Assembly: GCA_024741835.1 (NCBI GenBank)
Contig: JAENRP010000179.1
Location: forward strand, 22,745 to 86,744
Source: Diplocarpon mali
Lineage: Eukaryota > Ascomycota > Leotiomycetes > Helotiales > Drepanopezizaceae
Length of the DNA stretch: 64,000 nucleotides
Direction of reading: 5' to 3'
Shown: positions 43,601 through 54,300 of the stretch, in pieces
How positions within the stretch are numbered: the stretch's first letter is position 1
Layout: every line of letters starts with the position of its first letter
Position numbers and translations under genes: made by a program
Notes under the pieces: generated by a model
What the model saw: the letters and a program-made list of their open reading frames with translations, nothing else
Databases searched by the model: none
What the model was told of the DNA's origin: nothing

Positions 43601-44825
43601 CTTGACTCGGCGCCAGCTTCTCATCTTGATGGGCGGGACTGCTAAAGTGTTCTCGTAGCGACGGTACAGAGTCCACAGAGATCATACTAAACCCCTCACT
43701 CTCAAGTATTGTATCGCGGTCTTGCATGTCTCCAGCTTCATCTTCGTCTCCCGCCTCAAACTGGTCACGATCGTAATCTTCACGCTCCGCATATGACCCC
43801 CGTCTTTGAAAACCTGGGGCATCATCATCCTCGTGTTGGCTGAACGTTGATCTTGCTGGAGATACAGAAGGGGATGGGTAATTATCAGCTCTTGGTCGAG
43901 AGTTTGGTGGCTGTATGGTATGAGGACTTGACCAGCCCGATCGACGTGGAGTCTCGTTTCCTGGGTCGAATCTTGCAATAGTCACATCTGTATCTTCTCC
44001 CCCAATCGCAGTCGCAGATCCAGAGGTAGGAAACGCGGAAGGATTATCCCTAGTATTTAAATCAATCGGTTCCAGCGCCCCTCCATCGTCGTTATCCTCG
44101 AAGCCGGATTCTTCATCATTGCCCTTAGGGCTTGCATTCTCCAATACTTCTACATCTTCAGCTGAAATAGACTTCGGACGCCCTCTGCCCCTCTTATTCA
44201 CAATCCTGGAACGAGGCTTGCTGGAGACATCAGGTTCCTTTACAGCCGGCGTAGACTTGCATATCCCCTTTGCAGACCTAGACCGTGATTTTCTTTTCCC
44301 TTGGCTGATCTCGACACCCTTGCCAAATTGGTAGTTGTTGTCTTCCCTGTCGGCTCCATCTGCCAGATCAATTGATTTTCGATTCTTTCGGAGTGGTGTG
44401 CTTGCACGGCTGGCCTTCTTTGCAGCCACTGGAGTACCAGACTTCCGGGGCCGACCTCTTCCTCGCTTTGGAGTGCAAGCTTGGGGACCGGCATCCTCTG
44501 AATCTGATAGTCCTTTTACGGGAATCGTGGTTGTAGTCGTGCGCTCTCTCCGCCGATGTGTAGATGCCCGCGTTGGTGAGGATGCGCCAGCGTTCAAGTA
44601 TGGGCATGTATCTTCCGCGTCCGTTTCCCTAGCTTCGACAGTGACACGAATTTTTTGCGGCGACAACTCGTTCCCAACATTCAGTTCGAAAGTCTGCTTC
44701 TTCGGAGAGCTTTCTTCGAGGGGCACACAATGCCTTACTCCTCGTGACGGGAGTCCAGCTTTCGCAGGGGAGTAGAAAGTCGGGGAGTCGTTCAAGGGAT
44801 CTGGTGATGATGATAGCGCATCCAT
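40662..44825 (-). CDS. Large AT-hook protein with (D)SFS-I-PEIL repeats and KEN boxes
   Basis: A 1,387-codon frame without introns. Two AT-hooks, KRGRGRPRKS (near residue 120) and KRGRGRPKS (near 210), indicate binding in the minor groove of AT-rich DNA. Residues ~395-535 hold four related units of the type DSFSSIxPEILxAATPxR, each ending with a TP site. The rest is largely disordered, Ser/Pro-rich and full of SP/TP sites. Three KEN motifs lie in the C-terminal third (GKENQ, DKENQ, EKENS), candidate APC/C degrons. The last ~110 residues look folded (TWTKDHWRLLDTILQTW, MRLEQWHLEAVDEFRGCVPG, WQESVIAMRVFALLVG) and are probably a conserved fungal C-terminal domain. I cannot name the function; cell-cycle-controlled chromatin binding is inference. 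Confidence 0.8.
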   Translation of the reverse strand: MDALSSSPDPLNDSPTFYSPAKAGLPSRGVRHCVPLEESSPKKQTFELNVGNELSPQKIRVTVEARETDAEDTCPYLNAGASSPTRASTHRRRERTTTTTIPVKGLSDSEDAGPQACTPKRGRGRPRKSGTPVAAKKASRASTPLRKNRKSIDLADGADREDNNYQFGKGVEISQGKRKSRSRSAKGICKSTPAVKEPDVSSKPRSRIVNKRGRGRPKSISAEDVEVLENASPKGNDEESGFEDNDDGGALEPIDLNTRDNPSAFPTSGSATAIGGEDTDVTIARFDPGNETPRRSGWSSPHTIQPPNSRPRADNYPSPSVSPARSTFSQHEDDDAPGFQRRGSYAEREDYDRDQFEAGDEDEAGDMQDRDTILESEGFSMISVDSVPSLREHFSSPAHQDEKLAPSQVRKKSFLSIQANENAHEDSSSRIPGEVLENYTHSQEAQNPRLLTIRNTRQDDSFSSISPEILEAATPARKNQVSRLLSKTAGVDDSFSSIAPEILQAATPHRIELEKKSSTAKLAVNNNYEDSFSAIPPAILDAETPSRALSSRSSEIFEVPAPRLSVSPSYVASPAPSRLLTPEETPSPYGEEHDEHDTRSNEKTSTSQSTRQVRTQEVLQDSSIMSSHLPSSPPSAAPRRYTYTAYLRQHRQLDPNLSQTPSIIFSSPALPPPIQVGREALSLAPPLEQSQRPTLSPTVRAGQMLQDIIIPSSPRSSSQSLGSPFKSPTADKRLSSSATKESYPSHTCPRLAGPLLRLDLSGKISESTSQLSHPSSSNQGDPLRSSILTQQRSPSPEDKQQYSLGLPEQRTYSDPRFADDKLEDSSILSDDAMSWQAEKEITLPTKNTSTNNITKRSPKSRDDNRLMAEQEWAAERAAAVEQTSNASSSRVTVIGSGDGEASTDTKAHDEDEDFGLLLETLNSSSPAVKLHQDVPREAVEKPRRSKLPSPWRQNSKRLVYSDELAQISSSPPAPKDAIAEPFAKEVALQQAVVTNAVLQSDSDDIDADLSGHRTPQKVKFQPRLRHSGNLDLTALLANSPLECLPTLSASSHVSYLQKPARSSQSSSSITHRETAAVVPADSNLKDSTGYTPIPQKMNFNPRPRAEFLSSPTKPASLVPNLFNRPGKENQTIKYPDPKSSVPAPKPLAASSLSRKNTLSGYQTPVAHLSPLGHSPQSALSKSSDKENQAATNSRTLKWTESLRVETTANVVSHNPTPGTIASPTKSCLRSPIKTPSANSGSTSKNLSPGKGVKFVSSSPLPSPPPVALSSRTWTKDHWRLLDTILQTWKPENNTLPVLSDEKENSARLRRNSTRVISRLLGKNVTSGDQKMRLEQWHLEAVDEFRGCVPGWQESVIAMRVFALLVGEEKRALGLAGGGKEGNYEHMN

Positions 44826-45781
44826 GTTTATTGCTGTCGCATAGCAGCTGCAGAAGATATTTAAGTGATTCGCAAGTCGCGTCGTAGCAAGCCGAGACGC
44901 GTCAACACCTACAGGTAAGGTAGTTGATTGTGTGATCAGTTATGTAAAAGATGTGGAGCTTTCATAATTGTCCTGTTGCATACTGTATCGATGTTATGGT
45001 GAAGAGTGGATTTGTTTACTTTGCTTTAGCGCCGCGGGTGCACGTGCCGTGGAAACTAGACCCTTGTGCTGTCTCTGAGTGAGAAATAATGAACACCAAG
45101 GCGCCGCATGGAAAGACTTCCTTGCCTACATGATGCATAAAAAGTAGTCGAGAATACGCCGATATCTATTGGGGAATGATGAGGATTCTTCAGGACGAAT
45201 ACAATCGAGATTCCAGATGCCGCCGACCACTCTACATAGCAAGTTCTCCTACTTGAACGAAACACAAAAAACATCCCCGTATCTAAACTATTGGTCAATG
45301 GAGAGTTGCTGGGTCTGTTGACAAAACCTCCCTTGGTCCTCGACGTAATATTGCCTTCTCGTCACGCTCCTCATCCCACACCTCAACGGTGGTGAATCAG
45401 GGACCTTAACCTGAGTCCCCTACCCAGATCTCCGGATGTTCTTCGCCACCCCCGGCGCGGCCTTATCCTGTCACCCTGTCACCCCAGATCTCTATTGCGT
45501 GCTTTTCGGGAATAACAAGTGCGGGTTCTCCCAACGAATGGAATCCATCCTTCCATAACCCTCGGCAGCGGGATGTCGAGGTGTTCTTGGAGTCTTTGAT
45601 TTCTAATCATATGACGCCAGCGGCTAGACGGGCATCGCAGCCTATATTATAATTATCATCTTTCCCCTCCCATGTTACTAGATTCCAAGCATAAGGTACT
45701 CGTCTCTACACACTCGTCTACTACTATCAACAGATCAGCACATCCATACAAAAAGCGTCAATCGCTTCAAACAATAACAAC
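44826..45781. promoter_or_regulatory. Divergent intergenic region, AT-hook gene / AsaB-like gene
   Basis: 956 bases containing both promoters. No coding feature seen; the 80-codon minus frame at 45056-45298 has no resemblance to a known family. Confidence 0.5.
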
Positions 45782-46711
45782 ATGACGACAGCCGCACCTC
45801 AATATGCCACAGCGTCACATAACCTTTCCATGTCTGCTCGCGCCGAAGCAGCACACACCAACGGCACACCTCCCAGTACATATATACCCCGAGGTGATAC
45901 CGAAGTTACCTTGAACTACTTCAGGCCCCCAGAAGACGGTTCGGCACCATACAACTATGTCGAGCCGCAACCTGAGGGAACACCCCAGCGCAATTTCGGC
46001 GACTTTGACGTCACAGCCACGGTGCACGATATCCGGGGAAAGGAATCCGAATACACGCTTGATAAGGATGCTTTCCAGGTCGTAGCTAACCTGCCGGAGT
46101 CTACAGAGAAGGATTTCGTGGAGGATGATTCGATTAAAAAGAACTACTATCCCGAGGTCGAGAGGTTAATTTTGGACAATGTGCCAGGCAGCAACAAGGT
46201 TTTTATATTTGATCACACCATTCGACGCTCAAATCCCAACGCAGCACGGGCGCCCGTGACTCGAGTACATATTGATCAGACTAAGAAATCCGCAACACAA
46301 AGAGTGCACCGTCATCTCCCAGACGAGGCTGAGAGGCTCCTGCAAGGTCGCTATCGGATCATCAACATTTGGCGTCCATTGAATGGCCCAGTGCAAGCAT
46401 CGCCTCTTGGATTCGCCAGCTCGTCGACTTTGTTGGATGAAGATCTTATTCCTGTCGAGCATAGATATCCAGACCGGGCGGGCGAGACGGCTGGGATCAG
46501 ATACAACCCAGGTCAAAAATGGCACTACTTGTCCGGTATGAAGAATGATGAGAGACTATTTTTGGAGTGCTTTGACAGCGAGGCTCATAAGCCTGGGACC
46601 AAGGTACAGGGAGGGAGAGTTCCTCATACTGCATTCCATGATCCACGGACACCTGGGAATGCCGTTGGTAGAGAGAGTATTGAGGTTAGAGCTTTAGTAT
46701 TTGGTCCTTGA
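45782..46711 (+). CDS. AsaB/CmcJ-like oxygenase (GA4 desaturase family)
   Basis: Single-exon gene of 309 residues. The pattern is that of the fungal family annotated as GA4 desaturase/AsaB/CmcJ-like: TLNYFRPPEDGS at the start, DYD-like spacing with NLPESTEKDF, VFIFDHTIRRS, and the metal-site motif RVHIDQT. These are followed by RYRIINIWRPLNGPVQASPL, KWHYLSGMKNDERLFLECFD, a distal His in VPHTAFHDPRTP and RESIEVRALVF with the likely 2-oxoglutarate-binding Arg. This fits a non-haem Fe(II) oxygenase with an HxD...H site, but the substrate cannot be told. Members are often in secondary-metabolite clusters; here no biosynthetic neighbour is present, so it looks like a stand-alone gene. Confidence 0.82.
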   Translation: MTTAAPQYATASHNLSMSARAEAAHTNGTPPSTYIPRGDTEVTLNYFRPPEDGSAPYNYVEPQPEGTPQRNFGDFDVTATVHDIRGKESEYTLDKDAFQVVANLPESTEKDFVEDDSIKKNYYPEVERLILDNVPGSNKVFIFDHTIRRSNPNAARAPVTRVHIDQTKKSATQRVHRHLPDEAERLLQGRYRIINIWRPLNGPVQASPLGFASSSTLLDEDLIPVEHRYPDRAGETAGIRYNPGQKWHYLSGMKNDERLFLECFDSEAHKPGTKVQGGRVPHTAFHDPRTPGNAVGRESIEVRALVFGP

Positions 46712-48838
46712 CCTGCAAGTTGTATTTGAAATGTCTCGATATGTCAGCGATCTAATGTATTAGCATGGTTTTATGAATTGACTACATGTGTGATTTATCA
46801 TATCAGTTCCGGTCTGGCTGATAACTGATCATATGTCCCGGATGAAAATGGTGGACGCACCCGGAGCGGACCAAGCCTACCTGTCGCGCATGTAGTTCCA
46901 ATGTGCTTTTCATAACGGCACCTGTTGTTTCTGTGATTCTATAAGTCCTGACACCTTGACGGTCTGGCTCACATCATACCTGTGTCTTCTAGGAAATAAA
47001 GATACTTGTATGATGGCATCATCCAAAATGGTGTACATAATTCAGAAGATTCAGATGGAAGTCGTCATTACACATTGTGGAAACTGGAAACTAGATACTT
47101 GCAAACCTTGAATATGTATGAGCGTCGTATGCAGTGACCTGTGACTTGGGCGGGTCTCGCTTATGCTGTACTCAATCAAAACAAATGTCACATGAGCATA
47201 AAAATCGCGAATACCGGAACGAATTAGCATTGCGGTCTTCTAGTTAGTGAAAAAATTTATATGTAAAAAGATACCGGCGTGAAAAAAGTGATATTTGTGT
47301 TAGCGTACTGCGATTGTTCCAATACATCCTTTTAGCTAGCCTGTACACACGTGGTTGTGCAAGTCCACAGTACCGCCAAGTATAATCGCAGGAAAATCAA
47401 CCACGAAACTTTTAATGTCTCGGTGCTAATTCTGGTAACAAATATAGCTGTCACTTCCGTGAGCCACCGCGAGACCTAAAGGAATCTAGGGAGCAGAAGC
47501 GCCAAGGCCACCCCCTTCACAGCAACACTACTGTAATTCTGCAACAAGACCGTTGCTCGAAGCCGAGGTGATGAGAAGGCAACACACATTGGCCAAAGTA
47601 CCCAGCCTTTTAGCGCAGAAGTAAAGTAGCGCATGTGCTTGTGTCGCATACGCACGCTGTTTGGTTTCCCCACGGATTTGCGTCTCGCAGCTCGCGTAAG
47701 TCAAAACAAGCAGCTTCGAGTTCAGAAACACAGGACGAGAAGATAGAGGCGCGAAAAGCAAACTGGTCGGATCTTGTTGACGAATTGAGAGCCTTAGTAG
47801 ATGGGGAGATTCCACTGGCGCCTGCTTCCGAGTAATATGGACACTTACAAGAGAGACAATAAAGAGGTGTCCACGATGTGCAAGTCACTTACATTAGCAC
47901 TCGCTATAAGTAGGATTCGAGATCGTTCGGCGTCCCGGGTAACGACTTCAATGGTCAAGATTCGTCCTTGAGCCAACCGATGGTGGGGAAGTGAGAGGAG
48001 AACTTGCAATGCTTTTATGTAATTACACCCTCAGACGACTCGGTCTCTGAGCCATAAGCGAGATGGGTGGCCACAGGCCACCACGTACGGGCCCAGCTTG
48101 TCGCGAATCTACCCTAACGCCGAGCTGGAACTTCGACAGAGTCTCTAGCAAAGATTATATTCGCTGAGATCAACCACATTGTCGTAAAGCAAAAGAAAAA
48201 AACTTTGGTTTCGTCGCATCCTGCCTTAGTCTACGGTTTTATTTACTTTCTCACCTCCCGCTGCCCCACATCACGCCGACTGTATAGGCACAGAGGAGTA
48301 CGAGAATAACCCAAAATGTTCAGGGGAGGTCATAATTAACATGGCAACCTGTCAGTACGCTCCACATCGATAACACTGTTCATATATGGGCGTCGAACTT
48401 TCGAATTTTCTCTTACTCATAGTGAAGGATATGGACGGTAGGTGTGGGATGATGGTGGCACGCCCTTGACAGTGCAGTCATCCGCTATGTTACTGCTGAG
48501 AAAGCGTGCTGCAGACTAAGGAGAAAGTAACCAACGATCAGACTGGGATAGCTCGAATTGTTTATTATCGTACGCAGTCTTAGATGGCCCACTATGGCAC
48601 TCTAGAAATCAATCGTACCTCACACTGTTGGCACACCCAAATATCGTAGAGCAAAGCTTCGATTACCTCTTCTGTTCTAGGATCTAGATATCTGGACGAG
48701 ACAGACGGACTATATGGTATCGCCCTCCAACCCGAAACCTCACCAATACCTTGACGCCAAAGCCTATTTAGATTTCCTTGTGCAACATTTGTACAAGTAT
48801 ATGCTATCCATAGTCACAACCAAGCGGAGGAAGCGCGA
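46712..48838. other. Intergenic region without a supported gene
   Basis: About 2.1 kb between two gene 3' ends. The overlapping frames near 47476-47888 on both strands carry no recognisable domain. A plus frame at 47635-47835 ends in an acidic helical stretch but lacks partners. Confidence 0.5.
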
Positions 48839-50536
48839 CTAAACCCTCCTCGCAGTCCGCTTTCCCGACTTCGTGATACTGTCATCCGTAGCCTGTCGAC
48901 TCATTGGGGTCCCGCCCACGGAAGAAGCAGAAACCTGCTTCAGCATTGGCTCGCCGCCATAATCACCCCGCAGGTTGCTCGTAGGTAGAGAACCCGCTAC
49001 CATCTTATCCTTGTTGTCGGACTTGACCCAGTGTTGATACTTCTTCGGATACGCTGCCTCTTCCAGCAGGGTCTTAGCACCGCTGTCCAATGCAAGATTG
49101 GAACCGAAGCCCTTCTCATCGTTGTAAGTGCGGGCACGTCGCATTACTTCAATCTCCGCGTTTGCTTCGTCTGGACTTAGACCTTGCAAAGAAACTACAG
49201 CGTCTTTGCTCGGATTCGACGCAAAATGTCTCGCGTTCCCGCTTGCAATCATCTGAGGTAATCTTGGAATCTGCCTCGTAAGTGCAAGTAGATTGGGCGG
49301 GTAGTTGATCTCGTTGAACATGTCTATCCCGTACCCAGACGAAATAATGTTACCCCGAGTGCTGCGAGTAGCATGGGAGAACTGGCGCTCCATCATGGCG
49401 CCGCCAAGTGGAGATTCTACGTCCTCGCCATCCCCTTCACCTGCGGTAGGAGCTTTCTCGTGATCCGAACTTGACTCAGACTTGCCATTGGTCTGATTGT
49501 CAGCGTCGTCGGAGAAAGGTGGATGCCGAAGCATATATGAATGAGCCGCCAAAGCCGAGGCATTGTACGTCATAGACAGCTCCTTCTCGTTGAAGAGCTT
49601 GTCGATGCTGTATAAGGGAGAATCGATTTGGTGTGATTTCAACTGTTGTTTCTCAGCCTTCCAGAGAGGAGTGTTCGCACATTTTTCGATGCGCTGGCGG
49701 CCAGGAGCCGGAGACTCATCACTATCATGAGCCTTTCTCTTGCGCTTGTGGCTTTCGGGGAAGTTGGGGGGCTCCTCGGCGTCGCGGCGATGTCTGGTAG
49801 CACGCTTGCCGTGAAGACCACCTGGGCTGACGGGGTTGGCAATGCCGAATTGGCTTGGTTGTAGCAAGAGGGCATGTGTATTGCCTTCCCCAATCTCGAT
49901 CGCATCTTTGTCCTTTGAAAGCCGAGCCTTCTTGCTCATGACGCTATTAATCAAGCGGTCGCGAAGGGTGTCTGAGAGGGATTTGTATTCGTTCTTGGAA
50001 ACTCGCTTCTTGTAGGCATGGTTGGCATTGATTTCGTTCATCTTGACATCGTAGTCCCGCTATCATCGAATTAGTCGGTGTCATTCGGGACTGCTGAATT
50101 GCGCGCCTACTTTGAGAGTTGCCAGAGCAGTATCTCGCTCCTCCTGAGCATCATTGACCTCTGTCGCAAAGTCGGAGTAAATCCTACCGGCTCGTTGAGG
50201 AGGTTCCGGACCTACAGACTTCATCATGGTCTTCTGAATATTTCTCTTGACGAGCTCATCAATTTCTTCGGCATCGTCTGGGAGGGGTAACTTGGAATGA
50301 ACATCCGCCTCTGCTATCAGGTTCGAGTCGATTTGTATTGCGTGGAGCTGGGTACGGTAGTGTTGATCTCGGTTTGCAGAGAATAATGTTGTGATTTCTG
50401 CAAGACGCTCGGCAAGAACTGTGCGCTTCTTATCCCTCTTGGATAATTGTTGCGGCGGCAGAGGAGGTGAATTGGACTGCTGGCGCTCGGTTCTGTGGCA
50501 ACCCACCGCTGGGGAGTTTTGCGGTGAGACACTCAT
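48839..50536 (-). CDS. Sds3/Dep1-like subunit of the Rpd3L histone deacetylase complex
   Basis: Two exons on the minus strand, 50111-50536 and 48839-50059, give 548 residues. The Sds3-like domain spans the splice junction: SKRDKKRTVLAERLAEITTL, FSANRDQHYRTQLHAIQID, EVNDAQEERDTALATLK, then RDYDVKMNEINANHAYKKRV. It is a long coiled-coil-forming segment that in yeast bridges Sin3 and Rpd3. An Arg/Lys-rich segment (KRATRHRRD, HKRKRKAHDSDE) resembles a nuclear localisation signal. The C-terminal half has moderately conserved stretches such as PLWKAEKQQLKSHQIDSPLY and RQFSHATRSTRGN, and is otherwise acidic and disordered. In filamentous fungi these proteins are annotated either as Dep1 or Sds3; I cannot choose between them from sequence alone. 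Confidence 0.8.
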
Positions 50537-51372
50537 CTTGAAAGATTTGCATATGTATTGAAGGTAGAGATGCGAGAAGAATCCAGTCTTCGAGGTTGTG
50601 TGACGCAGTGAGCTTGTGGTTAGAGTTGGCAAAGCGGTTTCGAGGTCGGCCGTGAGACTGTCTGCAAATACAAGATGGGAAGGAAAATAGATAGTTGATA
50701 AGTGCTAGAGGGAAGCGCCTCTAGTATTGTGGCGAACCCTGGGAATGTGCAGCATCGGTCAAGCGGTTGGTAATAACAGAAGACGACTAGGTTTCTTCCT
50801 ATTGTGGTCGATCGTGAGGATGTTCTGCGTACATGGTCAACCACCCCTGCTTACAAGTGCGTAGGGAGAAACATTTTCCCGAACCCACTAGTCTTCGCAG
50901 ATCGTCAATACAACATTTTACTCTTCCAAGGATATGACCTCTATATCCTAAGCTACCAGTAGCCGTCCGCTGAATTGCGCCAAACATGTCCTCATGTCAC
51001 AGGCACCCGAGAAAGGCAATTCGGCGAGATAAGGGGGCTCCGGAGTGCGTGTCAAATTTCAGTATCTATCGAATCTGCAGGCCTTGCAAGTATAGATCTC
51101 GCAGGCTGTGGTATGGTATCATCATGTATCTTTTCTTTTCGCCCTCGCCCACAACGCCACCAACAAACGCCAACTTATGCAAGACGGGCGCATGTCACAT
51201 GACGGTGTGAGACATCCTATTCCGCCAGTCCAAAACCCAAAGCGCCAAATTCCCATTGTATCATTCGCAGATACCATTTTTTCCCTCTACGCAGTAACGC
51301 CCGCAAAACATGACGGGAAAGGTCGGTCATTCAACTCCATCTAACCCTCAAGTCTGCCCAGGTAGGTTGCTA
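50537..51372. promoter_or_regulatory. Upstream region of the Sds3/Dep1-like gene
   Basis: 836 bases between this gene's ATG and the stop codon of the PARP-E2 gene on the same strand. No coding feature seen. Confidence 0.45.
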
Positions 51373-54300
51373 TCAACTCGAGCCGCCAATAGGACTAGCA
51401 AAGTCTCGGAATCCAGGCGGGATGGCCCAGCCGTGCACTTTGCAGGATCGCTCGTAAGCTTCGATGGCCTCCGCAGTTCCGTAGTCGCGCTGTGACAGCT
51501 TCTTAATGCTTTCGAGCCGAGCCGGCCGATCCAAGCTCATCATCTCCACGCGAACTTGTAAGAGAACGCTCTCGATCGTGGACACAGAGGTCCATCCCGT
51601 GTTGGTCAGTAGCTCCATACACATCGCACCACCAGCCGTGACGTGGCCACCACCTCCAGATTGAAAGGGTAGGAATCGGGGTCGGATGACTCTGACGAAG
51701 GGTGGGCTGAATGGATAGTCCTTGCCGAAGCGGATCTCGAGAACGATGCTGGTGACCCCTGCTGCCTTCATATCCTTGGCAAGCGGAAGTGAAGCATCGA
51801 ATGAATGCAGCTCCACAATCCATTGGTAGATATTGCTAATCAGCTCTGGATTGATATACCAACCAAGCTCGTGCAGTGGTGTCTTACGCTGAATCGCTAA
51901 AACATCCTTGAGGTTCCGGTTTAATGTCTTCGAAGCAGCTGAGGTGGCATACAATGGGGGCTGCAGCATTGGGAGGCTGGATTGATTGAGGGAGCCGGCG
52001 ATAAAGTCGGTCAATGGCTTTGAATCCCTATTCAATAATCAGCTTCCACCCGCGGCACCACTAGGAAACAGCTCACAATACAACAATCTGCCTTCCTATG
52101 CCTTTGCCCTTGATCGAGCCTTCGTCGTCAGAGACGAGGAACTCAATGTCCGAGATATTCTCTCCATCGCTGGCGGCCACCTCTGAAATTTGTTCTACGT
52201 TTGCAGAATCATGCTTGCGCTTCTTTTTAGCTGGGACAGCGGTTGCATTGACTCTGAAAGTTCTGGAGAGTGAAGCAGCACAAAGTGGGATGCCAATCAG
52301 TTTCGATTCCACTGATTTGACAGGCCGCCTGGGATCTTGTTCGACCTCGCCAGTAACATCTCTCTTGCTAAAGTGATTCATTAGACTTGATGCACAAGTT
52401 TCAAACACAAGAATGCTATGGTCAACTCACGTTTTGGGTTTGTTTATACTTCCGCAACTGCTATCAGTTTCAGAATTTCCTGCCAGAGTCCCTGAGACCT
52501 GGACAAACAGGTATCTGCATTGAATCCAGTCGATATGCTGAACAACCAAATAAGGACTATTACTTGCAAATTGGGAAGGACAGTTCACGATCTCATTTAA
52601 ACTCATGGCCGAAGTGATTCTGAGTTCTGAGCCGTGCCAGAAGCTCTAGTATAATAGTCAGCATTGGTTTCGAAAGGAAAAGTCCAGTAACCCACCGCAT
52701 TAGCTTGTGCATAAGTAATGGAAACGCCCTGATCCAATGCATGGTAGACACCATGTCCGTATGCTCTGCCATGGACTGTTTCCTTGAAGTCTAGCCCCGT
52801 CCGAATGATGCTATGCCAGTTCTGCAAAGGGCTACCATGAAAGGCAAATAGTGTTGGATACTTGGCATTGAAGTTGGCCTGCTGATCACGAAGTGCTTTC
52901 AAGAACCGCTGTTCCTTGTCTGGCGAGCCTTGTGCGAATCTAAATTGGACCCAGTTCTCTGATATGTTCGTCACTCTCTGGTCTAGTCTAATCTTTGACG
53001 TGGCCAGCTCCTCGTTGGTCTGCCCAGGGCATCTATCTACCTGGACAATGCATGACCTGTTTGATGCTATAATCCAGCGTAGAATACCTAGGGCAGCTGG
53101 AGAGAGACGATCCTTCCAGCTTCTCAGACTCGGCTCTGTACTATGACTCTGATGGATCAGGTAGGTTCGCAATTCTCTGATGGACGGTAGACTCTCAATC
53201 AGCATGACAATGGTTTCAGCCTTCTCTGTTTCAGTCATATCATCGAAGTTGTGATTATACACAGTCATGGTGGCCAACTGCAAATTAGGTGGAGGAGGAG
53301 TTGTTGCTGGAGTGGCAGGAACTATTGTGGTATGCACGGGAGGAATCGCAGCACCGCCGTGGCGTATGACTGGAGTTGAAGATAACCTGATGGTGGGAAA
53401 TAGGGAGACATCTTCAACTCGATAGTGCTCCGAGGCGAGTCGATGGTCTAAGCGTTATTAGTCGCAGTCAATATGCCTCGGAAGAACAAGTTGTGCTTAC
53501 CGGCAGGCTTGATTACAACCCACTCTCCATTACGAACTGGTGAAGATTCAAAGCCATAGAAAGTAACCTCTCGGCGGTTCCGGTCAAATCTGATACCGAT
53601 TTGAGCCTTTGAAACATCAAGTGTCGGCGAATGGGCGTCGAAAGACGCAGGAACAAGCCGCCCAGTACCATAAGCAGTGGTCACTGGGCCCATCACGGGA
53701 GGTACAACAAGACTCATACCCGTAGGATAATCTCGGATTCGGCGGCTCTATAATGGAATCAGTTCTCCGGTTGCTACGAAAGATGGGAAAGGAGCTGCTT
53801 CGAGCATCTTCGGATTTTGCTTACAAATGCGCTCGAATAGCAGAAACTGACGAGGAGGTCAACGACGTACGGTTGCGTCAGGATCTCATGCTCTACACTC
53901 GGTCCAAAGCCTAATGCCATGTACTGGTAGAGGCAGAGAGGTTTCTCACAAACGTATGGTTTCAATGCCTCAAAGTCTTCTCCAATCTGGTCATGGCACA
54001 CAAGACAGAACTCGGTACAGCGGGTAAAATACCGAAGAGTGAACTGGGCCGCGATCAGTGGGAAAGAGATCGTCCTGGCCTGATGATCTGTGAGGTGGTC
54101 CGTGGCGATTCTCTCAGGGAGACTGCTATCCTTCTGGGGGTCGGAATCCTCGAAGTATTCAGCAGGCAGTTCTGAGCTCTTATTGTCCAACTGTCCCTGC
54201 ATATCGCTGAAGTAACGTCTGGCACCATCCCATCCAACCCCAACAGATGCTCGAATCTTCAAAAGGGAAATGAGCTGAGTATTGGTGAACTCGTTCAGAG

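Noticed and set aside
45782..46711. AsaB/CmcJ-like gene as part of a secondary-metabolite cluster
   Set aside because: The flanking genes are an AT-hook protein and an HDAC subunit; no synthase, transporter or cluster regulator in the window.
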